In this document: piece by piece, positions 43,503-52,322 of the stretch
Layout: each line of letters starts with the position of its first letter
Position numbering within the stretch: the stretch's first letter is position 1
Assembly: GCF_010015475.1 (NCBI RefSeq)
Contig: NZ_SSNI01000012.1
Span: 62,001 to 126,000 of the forward strand
DNA: 64,000 nt
Direction: 5' to 3'
From: Pontibacter pamirensis
GTDB lineage: Bacteria; Bacteroidota; Bacteroidia; Cytophagales; Hymenobacteraceae
Notes under the pieces: generated by a model
What the model was told of the DNA's origin: nothing
Seen by the model: only the letters and a program-made list of their open reading frames with translations
The model's database searches: none
Position numbers and translations under genes: made by a program

Positions 43503-43625
43503 TCTTTTTTAATTTTGAAGTTGAATGAAAAGTTCTGAATGGGCAGAAGAAAAGCAGGGAAAGAAAAGGTTTAATGCATGTACTACAGCAAGCCCTTTCA
43601 CCTTCAATCCTGTGTCCGAACTGCT

Positions 43626-44483
43626 CTATACGTTTTGAGACAGCAGCTCCTGGTGGTAGGCGATTAGGCCTTCGCTTGGGCTTATGATAATTGTGCCGAT
43701 GCGCGCGCCATACTTTTTCGCCACCTGGTGTAGTGTATCAGAGAAGTGATAAGCAATAGAGCCGATAAAGTTTACGGGTACTTCTGTGTAGCCCTTATAC
43801 TTGCAGACATGGCGTTCAAAGAACTCATCGAAGTTCTGATAAATCATAGCATGAATCACAGGGTCTTTACGCTTTTCGTGCATGAACTTAGCAAAGGTGG
43901 CCAGGTAGGTGCTTGGCATATCAGAGAGATACACAGCGTCCAGAATGCTGTCTTTTGTAAGGTTGTAGCGGTTCTTCAGCGAAGTAGCCAGTTCCTCCGG
44001 CAACTCACGGTACATGTACGCTCTAATCAGCATTTTACCTAAATAAGCACCACTGCCTTCATCACCCATCAGGAAACCTAGTGAGGGAACATTGTCAACA
44101 ATGTTTTCGCCATCGTACAGGCAGGAGTTTGAGCCGGTCCCTAGGATACAGGCCACCCCTGGCTTCTGGCCGCAAAGGGCACGTGCTGCTGCAAGTAAAT
44201 CGTGGTCTACAACAGCCTCACTGTTAGGGAAAATCCTTTTCAATGCCTGCTCTACACGCAGGTTCCGGTCCGGAGAGCTGCAGCCTGCGCCATAATAATA
44301 AATAGCACTTGGGTTTTTCTCTCTCAAATGCGGAAGCAGCTCTGCTTCAAAGATGCTGTAAATCTGATTTGACTCTAAATATTGAGGATTAATACCTGCC
44401 GTAAGTATATGTTCATGAACACCTGTGGCATCTATCATACGCCAGTCTGTTTTGGTCGCGCCGCTATCAGCTATTAATATCAT
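43626..44483 (-). CDS. BadF/BadG-type ATPase, probable N-acetylglucosamine kinase
   Basis: A 285-residue ASKHA-fold ATPase. Phosphate-1 motif is LIADSGATKTDWRM, phosphate-2 is GVACILGTGSNSCLYDG, and the adenosine region lies near GSIAYHF. Bacteroidota members next to murQ are thought to phosphorylate amino sugars such as GlcNAc or MurNAc. Specificity cannot be read from the sequence. Its position before murQ suggests a MurK-like role, which is inference. Confidence 0.85.
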   Translation of the reverse strand: MILIADSGATKTDWRMIDATGVHEHILTAGINPQYLESNQIYSIFEAELLPHLREKNPSAIYYYGAGCSSPDRNLRVEQALKRIFPNSEAVVDHDLLAAARALCGQKPGVACILGTGSNSCLYDGENIVDNVPSLGFLMGDEGSGAYLGKMLIRAYMYRELPEELATSLKNRYNLTKDSILDAVYLSDMPSTYLATFAKFMHEKRKDPVIHAMIYQNFDEFFERHVCKYKGYTEVPVNFIGSIAYHFSDTLHQVAKKYGARIGTIIISPSEGLIAYHQELLSQNV

Positions 44484-44548
44484 GCTATCTTAAGTTTTTG
44501 GTTTATGAAGTCTTACTCCCCAATTTAACAGTAATTTATTACAGGTTT

Positions 44549-44809
44549 TCACTGCTCCCCGATTCTACGAACTGAGTGCCTTACAAGGCCCACTACCTCA
44601 AATTTATCAAAGACATTGGAATTATGCGGTGCATCTTTTAATTCTTCTGTCAGATCCTGCCCGGCCCAGTGCTCATAATGCTTGCCGTCGCGCCACATCC
44701 TCGATTTCCGGACATCATATATTACACCTTTATATGCCACCCATATTTCATCCCGGTCCTGCCCGTTACGCGAGGCCAGCTGCTGCAGCGTATATTCTGG
44801 TAAAGTCAT
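44549..44809 (-). CDS. Cytochrome b5-like haem/steroid-binding domain protein
   Basis: An 86-residue single-domain protein of the COG4892 type (predicted haem/steroid-binding). It begins PEYTLQQLASRNGQD, then IWVAYKGVIYDV, WRDGKHYEHWAGQDLTEEL and APH, and ends FEVVGLV. The classical HPGG haem loop of cytochrome b5 is absent and replaced by the DGKHYEHWAG segment, as in that subfamily. The ATG at 44809 starts 5 nt past the stop of the ureohydrolase-like gene, so they are almost certainly co-transcribed. Confidence 0.85.
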   Translation of the reverse strand: MTLPEYTLQQLASRNGQDRDEIWVAYKGVIYDVRKSRMWRDGKHYEHWAGQDLTEELKDAPHNSNVFDKFEVVGLVRHSVRRIGEQ

Positions 44810-44814
44810 AAAAA

Positions 44815-45981
44815 TCACCCAATCCGTGCCTGCGTCAGCACCCAGCGGTTTGGAACTTCGCCCTCAATGGCCTGCAGGTAGTCTTCGTAGCTGCAGGGCA
44901 CAATGCGGCTGCTCTTCTCGTTGCTGAGCGGCTCTACCTCCAGCCACCATTTCTCACCGCTCCTGCTCTTATAAAAAATCATGCGGTCCGGGTGGTCGTT
45001 GTTAAAGGCAACGGCATAGCGGGTAAATTGTTTGCTGGTAAAGTCAAGCTCGTTTTTGCGATGGTAAAAGCCCTCTATAAAGTACCAGATCATCGTAGCA
45101 ATGGTCATGGCTGTCAGATCCCGGTCGTCCAGCGCAGGATCGTACTCATAGATGCCTAGCGAGGTCAAATTGTCGTTCAGGCCGGCATACCAGCAGAGTT
45201 GACAAGCCTCTTCTCCTGTAAGCCCGAACGGGTTAGCTGGTTCATAGCCAGGGGCATCCTGGTGGCGAATGGCGGAAATGTCGAATGTGAGGAGATCAGC
45301 TATGCGCACGACAGGTTCCATCTCCTGCACCCCACGGTGTACTTCGCCTACCCGGTGCGCCTCAAAGTGTAGTTTCTCCATTGTTGCCATCACCTCCGGC
45401 TCCACCAGGTACGATTGATAGCCAATCTGCCCCAGGCTAAAGAGGTAGTTCGGCTCATGCATCAGAATCTGGCGCAGTTGCTTTTTATTGGGTGTGGCAG
45501 CGGCATCCTCCGTCATGTCGACACTATTGTCTACGGTTACCATGTTCACCACGCGCTCCAGGTGCTCGTAACCCAGGTACTGGCCATACTCCAGGTCATG
45601 CGAACCGCCGATAATGACAGGGATGGTATTGTGCGAAATCAGAACCTCAACTATTTCTTTAAGCCGTAAGTAAGTATCTTCTAAAGTTATGCCGGGGCGC
45701 AGGTTGCCGAGATCTACAATCCGGCAACGGCCTGTTCCCTTGTTCAGGTTGTAAAGCCGCTGCCTTACGGCGCGCGCAGGCGCATTGGCCGCAGTAGGCG
45801 TTTCTTCATTGCGGCCCCTGCTCTCATTTACACCGAATATGGCGATGTCGGCACTCCGCCAGTCCGGGGATTTGCTTACAAAGCGGCTGATGTAGGCGCC
45901 TAAGGTGCGGGGCTTATTAAGCGTAGCATACACGTCCTCGTTTAGCGGCTCAAAAAAGATTGACAGGTTCATAGGATTCAT
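44815..45981 (-). CDS. Ureohydrolase-fold protein (annotated-type formimidoylglutamase) with incomplete metal site
   Basis: A 388-residue protein of the arginase/agmatinase/formimidoylglutamase fold. The three metal motifs are recognisable but altered: GGSHD at 125-129 (His128 kept), DNSVD at 151-155 (Asp151 and Asp155 kept; the usual His at 153 is Ser), and FDISAI at 233-238 (Asp234 kept; the usual Asp at 236 is Ser). Ligands of Mn-A are thus present while both ligands unique to Mn-B are missing. Classical hydrolysis with a bridging hydroxide looks doubtful. An ATG at codon 4 is an alternative start. I recall related Bacteroidota genes near gliding/T9SS genes, which is unverified. Confidence 0.85.
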   Translation of the reverse strand: MNPMNLSIFFEPLNEDVYATLNKPRTLGAYISRFVSKSPDWRSADIAIFGVNESRGRNEETPTAANAPARAVRQRLYNLNKGTGRCRIVDLGNLRPGITLEDTYLRLKEIVEVLISHNTIPVIIGGSHDLEYGQYLGYEHLERVVNMVTVDNSVDMTEDAAATPNKKQLRQILMHEPNYLFSLGQIGYQSYLVEPEVMATMEKLHFEAHRVGEVHRGVQEMEPVVRIADLLTFDISAIRHQDAPGYEPANPFGLTGEEACQLCWYAGLNDNLTSLGIYEYDPALDDRDLTAMTIATMIWYFIEGFYHRKNELDFTSKQFTRYAVAFNNDHPDRMIFYKSRSGEKWWLEVEPLSNEKSSRIVPCSYEDYLQAIEGEVPNRWVLTQARIG

Positions 45982-46217
45982 CTGAAAAAGTCAAAAATAG
46001 CTAAAATTTGGTTTTCAACAGGTGACTTCGTCCGCAATAGCAGGCTGAATTATGAGTTGTAAATATAAGTTATTACAAATATTCTGCTTTTAGCAGTGAC
46101 AGATTTAGAAAAATTAGTTAAAATGCATAGAGGTACAGAAAAAGGGGGTGATTACATACTTTCTGTTCCGCAGCACGTAGTTTTTGAAGTAAAAGAGACC
46201 TGACTAACTAACATAAC

Positions 46218-47978
46218 ATGGATATTAACCGAACATTAGACCTTCTTCCTTACCAGTTGCAGCACTTTCCGCAGCCCGACTGTCTTGCTGCCAAAGTGAA
46301 CGGAACCTGGCAGAAGTACAGCACGCAGGATGTGCAGGACTATGCCAACAAAGTGAGCCTTGGATTGCTTAAAATGGGCTTAGGGAAAGGTGATAAGGTC
46401 GCTATTATCTCGTTTAACCGCCCGGAGTGGGTGCTGGTTGATTTTGGTATACAGCAAATAGGCGCCATTAGCGTACCGCTCTACCCAACCATCACCACAG
46501 AAGACTATCGCTATATTCTGAATGATGCCGAAGTGAAGGCGATTTTTGTCGCTGACAACACACTCTATAACAGGGTGGCGGCAGCTACAGAGGGAATGAG
46601 TGGTATAAAAGAAATTTATACATTTGATGATGTGAAGGGAGCAAGACCCTGGACAGAAGTGCTGGACATGGGCACCGGCGGCGATGTGCAGCAACTGGAG
46701 CCTCTGAAGGCTGCTGTACAACCGGACGATATACTCACCATCATCTATACTTCCGGCACCACCGGCAATCCGAAAGGGGTGATGCTGACGCACAGCAACC
46801 TTGTGAGCAACGTAACAAGTATTTTTCCTATTGTGCCTGTAAACCAAACGCACCGGGCGCTGAGTTTTCTGCCGCTTTGCCACGTTTTCGAGCGTATGCT
46901 GCTGTACCTGTACTTCAGAATAGGAGTGTCTATTTACTATGCCGAAAGCATCGAGAAAGTAGCGGATAACCTGAAAGAGGTGAAGCCACATATCTTTACT
47001 ACAGTGCCACGCCTGCTCGAGAAGGTATATGACAGGATTGTGGCCACAGGTATGGAGCTAACAGGAGTAAAGCGCAGTCTGTTCTTCTGGGCGCTGGAAC
47101 TTGGCCTGAAGTACGATACACAGAAAGACCATGGCTGGTTTTATAACCAGCAACTAGCGTTGGCCAATAAACTTATCTTCAGCAAATGGCGTGAAGCGCT
47201 GGGAGGCAACATCATCGCTATTGTTTCGGGTGGTGCTGCCCTGCAGCCGCGTCTGGCACGGGTGTTCTGGGCTGCCAATATGCGAATAATGGAAGGGTAT
47301 GGCTTAACGGAAACTTCCCCGGTAATTGCTGTGAACAGGTTTGAGCCTGAGAATAACATGATCGGCACAGTAGGACCTGCCATTGATGGCGTGGAGGTGA
47401 AGATAGCTGAAGAAGACGGTGAGGTGCTGACGCGCGGCCCGCACGTAATGAAAGGCTACTATAAAAAGCCGGAGCTAACAGATGAAGTGATTGATAAAGA
47501 CGGCTGGTTCCACACCGGAGATATTGGTACGATAGAGCAAGGTAAGTACTTAAAGATCACAGACCGTAAGAAGGAGATATTCAAAACATCAGGTGGTAAG
47601 TATGTCGCGCCGCAGCCAATCGAGAATAAGCTGAAGGAGTCGGTTGTAATTGAGCAGGCGATGGTGGTAGGGGCTGGGCAGAAGTATGCTGCCGCGCTTA
47701 TTGTGCCGGCATTTATTGGACTGCAGGACTGGTGCTCGCACAAAGGCGTTAAGTATACTTCTGATGAGGAGATGGTGTCTCACCCTGAAGTGATTGAGAA
47801 GTATAAGCGGGAGGTGGAGAAAACCAACGAGTCGTTAGCACAGTTCGAAACCATCAAGAAGTTTAAACTGGTTCCGAAAATGTGGACGGTGGAAAGTGGT
47901 GAACTGACGCCAACGCTGAAAGTGAAGCGGAAGGCAATCACCACCAATTATCAAAACCTGATCGACACCATGTTTTAG
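46218..47978 (+). CDS. Long-chain fatty-acid-CoA ligase
   Basis: A 586-residue AMP-forming ligase that activates fatty acids to acyl-CoA. It has the P-loop-like IYTSGTTGNPKGVMLTH, GYGLTETSPVI (A5), the hinge KITDRKKEIFKTSGGKYVAP and the C-terminal catalytic Lys region. It lies upstream of the marR-fadBAE run but is separated by a strong terminator, so it is a neighbouring yet separate unit feeding beta-oxidation. Confidence 0.94.
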   Translation: MDINRTLDLLPYQLQHFPQPDCLAAKVNGTWQKYSTQDVQDYANKVSLGLLKMGLGKGDKVAIISFNRPEWVLVDFGIQQIGAISVPLYPTITTEDYRYILNDAEVKAIFVADNTLYNRVAAATEGMSGIKEIYTFDDVKGARPWTEVLDMGTGGDVQQLEPLKAAVQPDDILTIIYTSGTTGNPKGVMLTHSNLVSNVTSIFPIVPVNQTHRALSFLPLCHVFERMLLYLYFRIGVSIYYAESIEKVADNLKEVKPHIFTTVPRLLEKVYDRIVATGMELTGVKRSLFFWALELGLKYDTQKDHGWFYNQQLALANKLIFSKWREALGGNIIAIVSGGAALQPRLARVFWAANMRIMEGYGLTETSPVIAVNRFEPENNMIGTVGPAIDGVEVKIAEEDGEVLTRGPHVMKGYYKKPELTDEVIDKDGWFHTGDIGTIEQGKYLKITDRKKEIFKTSGGKYVAPQPIENKLKESVVIEQAMVVGAGQKYAAALIVPAFIGLQDWCSHKGVKYTSDEEMVSHPEVIEKYKREVEKTNESLAQFETIKKFKLVPKMWTVESGELTPTLKVKRKAITTNYQNLIDTMF

Positions 47979-48016
47979 AGTTTGTCGCTTAAGGCAACGC
48001 GCAGCACCAAGTACAG

Positions 48017-48049
48017 AAAATCCCTGCCAAACACGGCAGGGATTTTTTT
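48017..48049 (+). terminator. Terminator after the acyl-CoA ligase
   Basis: AAAATCCCTGCC (48017-48028) pairs perfectly with GGCAGGGATTTT (48035-48046), with a 6-nt loop and a run of seven T. Confidence 0.92.
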
Positions 48050-48160
48050 GTTGCCTTTTATTTTGGAGCTATTGCCTATAAATTCCGCTGTTCTATAAGC
48101 ATATCACTAAAACTTGCGTACTAAATTTTATGCATGCAGCTAAAATTTTAACTAAAGTAG

Positions 48161-48172
48161 TATGCAAGCATA
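48161..48172. promoter_or_regulatory. Candidate operator upstream of marR
   Basis: TATGCAAGCATA has 5-bp perfect inverted arms (TATGC/GCATA), and lies 11 bp upstream of a TAnnTTTG element. A second palindrome, TAAAATTTTA (48141-48150), and a TGCATGCA word lie just upstream. MarR dimers usually bind such short palindromes, so autoregulation is plausible but inferred. Confidence 0.35.
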
Positions 48173-48183
48173 ACATTATTTTA

Positions 48184-48191
48184 TATATTTG
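48184..48191 (+). promoter_or_regulatory. Candidate -7 promoter element of marR-fadBA
   Basis: TATATTTG matches TAnnTTTG and ends 20 bp before the marR ATG. It would drive marR-fadB-fadA and perhaps the genes beyond. Confidence 0.45.
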
Positions 48192-48211
48192 GTATACACC
48201 ATTGATATTAC

Positions 48212-48646
48212 ATGAAGCCGGAAGAAACTGTAGACTACAACTTTAAAGTATGTTGGCACGCTATCTCGCGTATGTACAACACGGAGGCTGCAAAGAGCGG
48301 AATCACCACATCAATAGGGTTTGTGTTGCTCAACATAGACCAGCAGCAAGGTACACCTGCCACTAAAATTGCCCCGCTCCTTGGCTTGGAAGCCCGCAGC
48401 CTTACCCGTATTCTCAAGAGCATGGAGGATGATAACCTAATCTATAAAGTATCAGATGCGCGTGATAAACGGCTGGTTCGCATCTTCCTGACAGAGAAAG
48501 GCTTGGAGAAAAAAGAAATCTCCCGCCAGACAGTAAAGAAATTCAATAATAAGGTGCGCCAGGAAATACCGCAGGAAGAGCTGGATGTGTTCTTCAAGGT
48601 ATGTGCCCAGGTGCAGAATATGATAGAAAATAAAGCGATTTTTTAA
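48212..48646 (+). CDS. MarR-family transcriptional regulator
   Basis: A 144-residue winged-helix regulator: recognition region TKIAPLLGLEARSLTRILKSMEDDNLI and wing DARDKRLVRIFLTEKG. It lies 24 bp upstream of fadB on the same strand, so it most likely controls this beta-oxidation operon, possibly sensing an acyl-CoA or fatty acid. Ligand and operator are inferred. Confidence 0.92.
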   Translation: MKPEETVDYNFKVCWHAISRMYNTEAAKSGITTSIGFVLLNIDQQQGTPATKIAPLLGLEARSLTRILKSMEDDNLIYKVSDARDKRLVRIFLTEKGLEKKEISRQTVKKFNNKVRQEIPQEELDVFFKVCAQVQNMIENKAIF

Positions 48647-48670
48647 TCCATAGACAACTATAGCCATTCT

Positions 48671-51073
48671 ATGAAAAGAATAATTAAAAAAGTAGCGGTA
48701 CTTGGCTCCGGCGTGATGGGCTCCCGGATTGCCTGCCACTTCGCCAACATTGGCGTAAAGGTGCTGCTGCTCGACATCGTTCCTAAAGAGCTGACGCCGG
48801 ACGAGGAGAAAAAAGGACTGACACTGGAGAACAAGAATGTGCGCAACCGCATCGTGAACAGTTCCCTGCAGGCGGCTGTCAACTCCAACCCGTCGCCGTT
48901 GTACCGTAAGTCAGATGCAAAACTGATTCAAACGGGCAACTTCGAAGACAACATGAAGGACATCGCCACTGCCGATTGGACCATTGAGGTGGTAGTGGAG
49001 AACCTGAAGATAAAGAAAATTGTGTATGACCAGGTAGAGCAGTACCGCAAGTCGGGCACGCTGATCACCTCTAATACATCCGGTATTCCCATCCACCTGA
49101 TGCTGGAAGGCCGCTCCGACGACTTTAAGAAGCACTTCTGCGGCTCCCACTTCTTTAACCCGCCCCGCTACCTCAAATTGCTCGAAGTTATTCCGACGCC
49201 GGAAACCGACAGCGAAGTCGTTGACTTCCTGATGCACTACGGCGACCTGTACTTAGGCAAGACTACGGTGCTGGCAAAAGACACGCCTGCTTTTATCGCG
49301 AACCGCGTGGGCATCTACGGCATCATGCAGACGCTGAAGGCCATGGAGAAAACGGGTTTGACCATAGATGAGGTAGATAAGATTACCGGACCTATCGTTG
49401 GGCGTCCAAAGTCAGCGACGTTCCGCACACTGGATGTGGTTGGCCTGGATACTACCGTGAACGTAGCCAATGGTCTGTACCAGGCAGGAGAGAAGGATGA
49501 GTCCAGAGACCTATTTAAGATTCCGGAGTATGTGCAGAAGATGGTGGAGAACAAGTGGCTGGGAGATAAAACCGGCCAGGGTTTCTACAAAAAGACGAAG
49601 GACGCCAAAGGCAAAACCGAGATCCTGACGCTGGACCTGAATACCATGGAGTACGGGCCAAAGCAGAAGGTGAAGTTCCAGAGCCTGGAGGCATTGAAGC
49701 CGATTGATGATCTAAGGAAACGTATAAAGGCATTTTCTAGCCAGACAGATAAAGCCGCCCAGTTCTTCAACGAGACGCTGTTCGGCCTGTTCCAGTATGT
49801 GAGCAACCGCATCCCTGAAATTTCCGACGAATTGTACCGCATCGATGATGCCCTGCGTGCCGGCTTTGGTTGGGAACTTGGGCCATTTGAGTATTGGGAT
49901 GCCATCGGTGCCCGCGAAGGCGTGCAGCGTATGAGAGAGGCAGGTTATGAACCGGCACCTTGGGTGGAGGAGATGCTGAACCAGCAGAAGGAGTCTTTCT
50001 ATATCGTGGAAAACGGCACCCGCCGCTACTACGATATCGACAGCAAAGAATACAAAGCCATACCTGGAGCCGAGAACTTTATCATACTAAATAACCTGCG
50101 TGGCAGCAAAACAGTGTGGAAAAACAGCGGCGTAACCTTAACAGATATAGGCGATGGCATCCTGAACGTGGAGTTCCACACGAAGATGAACACCATTGGC
50201 GGTGATGTGGTGGCCGGCTTGAACAAAGGAGTGGATATTGCGGAGAAGGAATTCAGAGGCATGGTAGTAGGTAACGATGCAGCTAATTTTTCTGCTGGTG
50301 CAAACGTGGCGCTTATTTATATGTATGCCCTGGAGCAGGAGTATGATGAAATCAACTTCATGATAAAGCAGTTCCAGGACACCATGATGCGCATGCGCTA
50401 CTCGGCAATACCGGTAGTCGGCGCGCCGCACGGCCTTACGCTGGGCGGTGGCTGCGAACTGAACCTGCATTGCGACCACGTGCAGGCTGCTGCTGAAACC
50501 TACATGGGCTTAGTGGAGTTTGGCGTTGGCCTGATACCAGGCGGTGGCGGTACCAAAGAAATGACTATGCGTGCTGCCGATATGTATGCCGAAGGCGACA
50601 TTGAGTACAACGACCTGAAGAACGTGTTCCTCACCATTGGTATGGCCAAAGTGTCTACCTCAGCGAAGGAGGCGATTGATTTGGGGTATATGCGCAAGAG
50701 CGACGCCATCACGATTAACAGCAACCGGCTGATTGCCGATGCCAAAGCGCAGGCTATCCTGCTGGCGGAGGAGGGGTATACTCAGCCAGTGCAGCGCACC
50801 AACATCAAAGTACAGGGTAGAGGCGCGTTAGGTATGTTCCTGACAGGAGCCAATGCCATGTATACAGGCCGCTACATGTCAGCGCATGACCTGAAAATTT
50901 CGCAGAAGCTGGCATACGTGATGTGCGGTGGCGATTTGTCTGCCCCAACAGAGGTGAGCGAGCGGTACCTGTTGGACCTGGAGCGTGAAGCCTTCCTGTC
51001 GCTGACAGGCGAGCGCAAAACGCTGGAGCGCATCCAGAGCATCCTCACCACAGGCAAACCGCTGAGAAATTAG
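48671..51073 (+). CDS. 3-hydroxyacyl-CoA dehydrogenase / enoyl-CoA hydratase fusion
   Basis: An 800-residue bifunctional beta-oxidation enzyme. The N-terminal dehydrogenase has the NAD-binding VAVLGSGVMGSRIACHFA and the catalytic His in CGSHFFNPPRYLKLLEVIPT. Two 3HCDH C-terminal domains follow (to about 470), then an enoyl-CoA hydratase/isomerase domain (about 485-720) with GLTLGGGCELNLHCD and LVEFGVGLIPGGGGT. The domain order (dehydrogenase first) is opposite to E. coli FadB but normal for this group. It is 33 bp upstream of the thiolase. Confidence 0.95.
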   Translation: MKRIIKKVAVLGSGVMGSRIACHFANIGVKVLLLDIVPKELTPDEEKKGLTLENKNVRNRIVNSSLQAAVNSNPSPLYRKSDAKLIQTGNFEDNMKDIATADWTIEVVVENLKIKKIVYDQVEQYRKSGTLITSNTSGIPIHLMLEGRSDDFKKHFCGSHFFNPPRYLKLLEVIPTPETDSEVVDFLMHYGDLYLGKTTVLAKDTPAFIANRVGIYGIMQTLKAMEKTGLTIDEVDKITGPIVGRPKSATFRTLDVVGLDTTVNVANGLYQAGEKDESRDLFKIPEYVQKMVENKWLGDKTGQGFYKKTKDAKGKTEILTLDLNTMEYGPKQKVKFQSLEALKPIDDLRKRIKAFSSQTDKAAQFFNETLFGLFQYVSNRIPEISDELYRIDDALRAGFGWELGPFEYWDAIGAREGVQRMREAGYEPAPWVEEMLNQQKESFYIVENGTRRYYDIDSKEYKAIPGAENFIILNNLRGSKTVWKNSGVTLTDIGDGILNVEFHTKMNTIGGDVVAGLNKGVDIAEKEFRGMVVGNDAANFSAGANVALIYMYALEQEYDEINFMIKQFQDTMMRMRYSAIPVVGAPHGLTLGGGCELNLHCDHVQAAAETYMGLVEFGVGLIPGGGGTKEMTMRAADMYAEGDIEYNDLKNVFLTIGMAKVSTSAKEAIDLGYMRKSDAITINSNRLIADAKAQAILLAEEGYTQPVQRTNIKVQGRGALGMFLTGANAMYTGRYMSAHDLKISQKLAYVMCGGDLSAPTEVSERYLLDLEREAFLSLTGERKTLERIQSILTTGKPLRN

Positions 51074-51106
51074 GAACTATAGTATAAACTATAAAAGAGC
51101 ATCAAA

Positions 51107-52285
51107 ATGAACAATGCATATATCGTAGCCGGATTTCGTAGCGCGGTGGGCAAAGCGCCCCGCGGTGTTTTCCGGTTTACCAGACCCGATGACCTGGCTG
51201 CTGATGTCATCAAGCACTTAATGAGTACGGTACCTGCCCTAGACCCGGAGCGCATAGACGATCTAATTGTGGGGAATGCCGTGCCGGAGGCGGAGCAGGG
51301 CCTGCAGATTGGACGTATGATTTCGCTGCTGGCGTTGCCGATGTCGGTGAGTGGTATGACCGTAAACCGCTACTGCGGCTCCGGCCTTGAGACCATTGCC
51401 ATTGCAGCAAACCGTATCTCGGCGGGTATGGCCGACTGTATCGTAGCGGGTGGTACCGAATCGATGTCGATGGTGCCAACGGCTGGCTGGAAAACAGTGC
51501 CCAACTATAAAATAGCTAAAGAAAACCCAGACTGGTACCTGAGCATGGGCTTAACAGCAGAAGCGGTGGCCAGTGATTACAATGTTTCACGTGAAGACCA
51601 GGATGAGTTTGCTTTAAAATCACACCAGAAGGCGCTGAACGCGATCGAGAAAGGCTACTTCAAAGATCAAATCGTGCCGATTACGGTGGAGGAGACTTAC
51701 TTAGACGATAACGGCAAGAAGAAAACCCGCTCCTATGTGGTAGACACAGACGAAGGACCTCGTGCCGATACCTCCTTAGAGGCGCTGGCCAGGCTGAAGC
51801 CGGTGTTCGCAGCAGGTGGTACGGTTACAGCTGGTAACTCCTCCCAAACATCAGACGGCGCTGCCTTTGTGATTGTTATGAGCGAGCGCATGGTGAAGGA
51901 GCTGAACTTAGAGCCCATCGCCCGCCTCGTCAGCTATGCCACAGGTGGCATTGACCCGCGCATCATGGGTATGGGCCCAATTGCTGCCGTGCCAAAAGCA
52001 CTAAAGCAAGCTGGCATGACCCTAAACGATATCGACCTGATTGAAATGAATGAGGCCTTTGCCGCACAGTCTATTGCCGTGATGCGCCACCTGGATTTCG
52101 ACCCGGACAAACTGAACGTGAGCGGTGGTGCCATCGCGCTCGGCCACCCGCTGGGCTGCTCCGGCGCCAAGCTAAGCGTGCAGCAGTTTTCCGAGCTTCG
52201 CCGCCTAGGCAAGAAGTATGGCATCGTCACTGCCTGCGTGGGCGGCGGCCAGGGTGTTGCGGGAGTTTATGAGCTTTTGAAATAG
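51107..52285 (+). CDS. Acetyl-CoA acyltransferase (thiolase)
   Basis: A 392-residue 3-ketoacyl-CoA thiolase releasing acetyl-CoA. The nucleophile Cys90 lies in VNRYCGSGLETIAIAA, with NEAFAAQS, GGAIALGHPLGCSGA and the C-terminal Cys/Gly motif ACVGGGQGVAG. It functions with the upstream fusion enzyme. Its TAG stop coincides with the first base of an inverted heptamer-repeat arm flanking the four-helix-bundle gene. Confidence 0.96.
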   Translation: MNNAYIVAGFRSAVGKAPRGVFRFTRPDDLAADVIKHLMSTVPALDPERIDDLIVGNAVPEAEQGLQIGRMISLLALPMSVSGMTVNRYCGSGLETIAIAANRISAGMADCIVAGGTESMSMVPTAGWKTVPNYKIAKENPDWYLSMGLTAEAVASDYNVSREDQDEFALKSHQKALNAIEKGYFKDQIVPITVEETYLDDNGKKKTRSYVVDTDEGPRADTSLEALARLKPVFAAGGTVTAGNSSQTSDGAAFVIVMSERMVKELNLEPIARLVSYATGGIDPRIMGMGPIAAVPKALKQAGMTLNDIDLIEMNEAFAAQSIAVMRHLDFDPDKLNVSGGAIALGHPLGCSGAKLSVQQFSELRRLGKKYGIVTACVGGGQGVAGVYELLK

Positions 52286-52317
52286 ACACAAGACACAGGA
52301 AGTAAGACACAAGACTT
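52285..52317 (+). repeat. Left heptamer-repeat arm flanking the four-helix-bundle gene
   Basis: Four units of a degenerate heptamer GACACAA followed by GACTT. It is the reverse complement of 52687-52719 at 28 of 33 positions. It begins on the last base of the thiolase stop codon. Confidence 0.85.
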
Positions 52318-52322
52318 TTCAA

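Noticed and set aside
44549..44809. Classical cytochrome b5
   Set aside because: The HPGG haem-ligand loop is missing. The segment matches the COG4892-type haem/steroid-binding subfamily instead.
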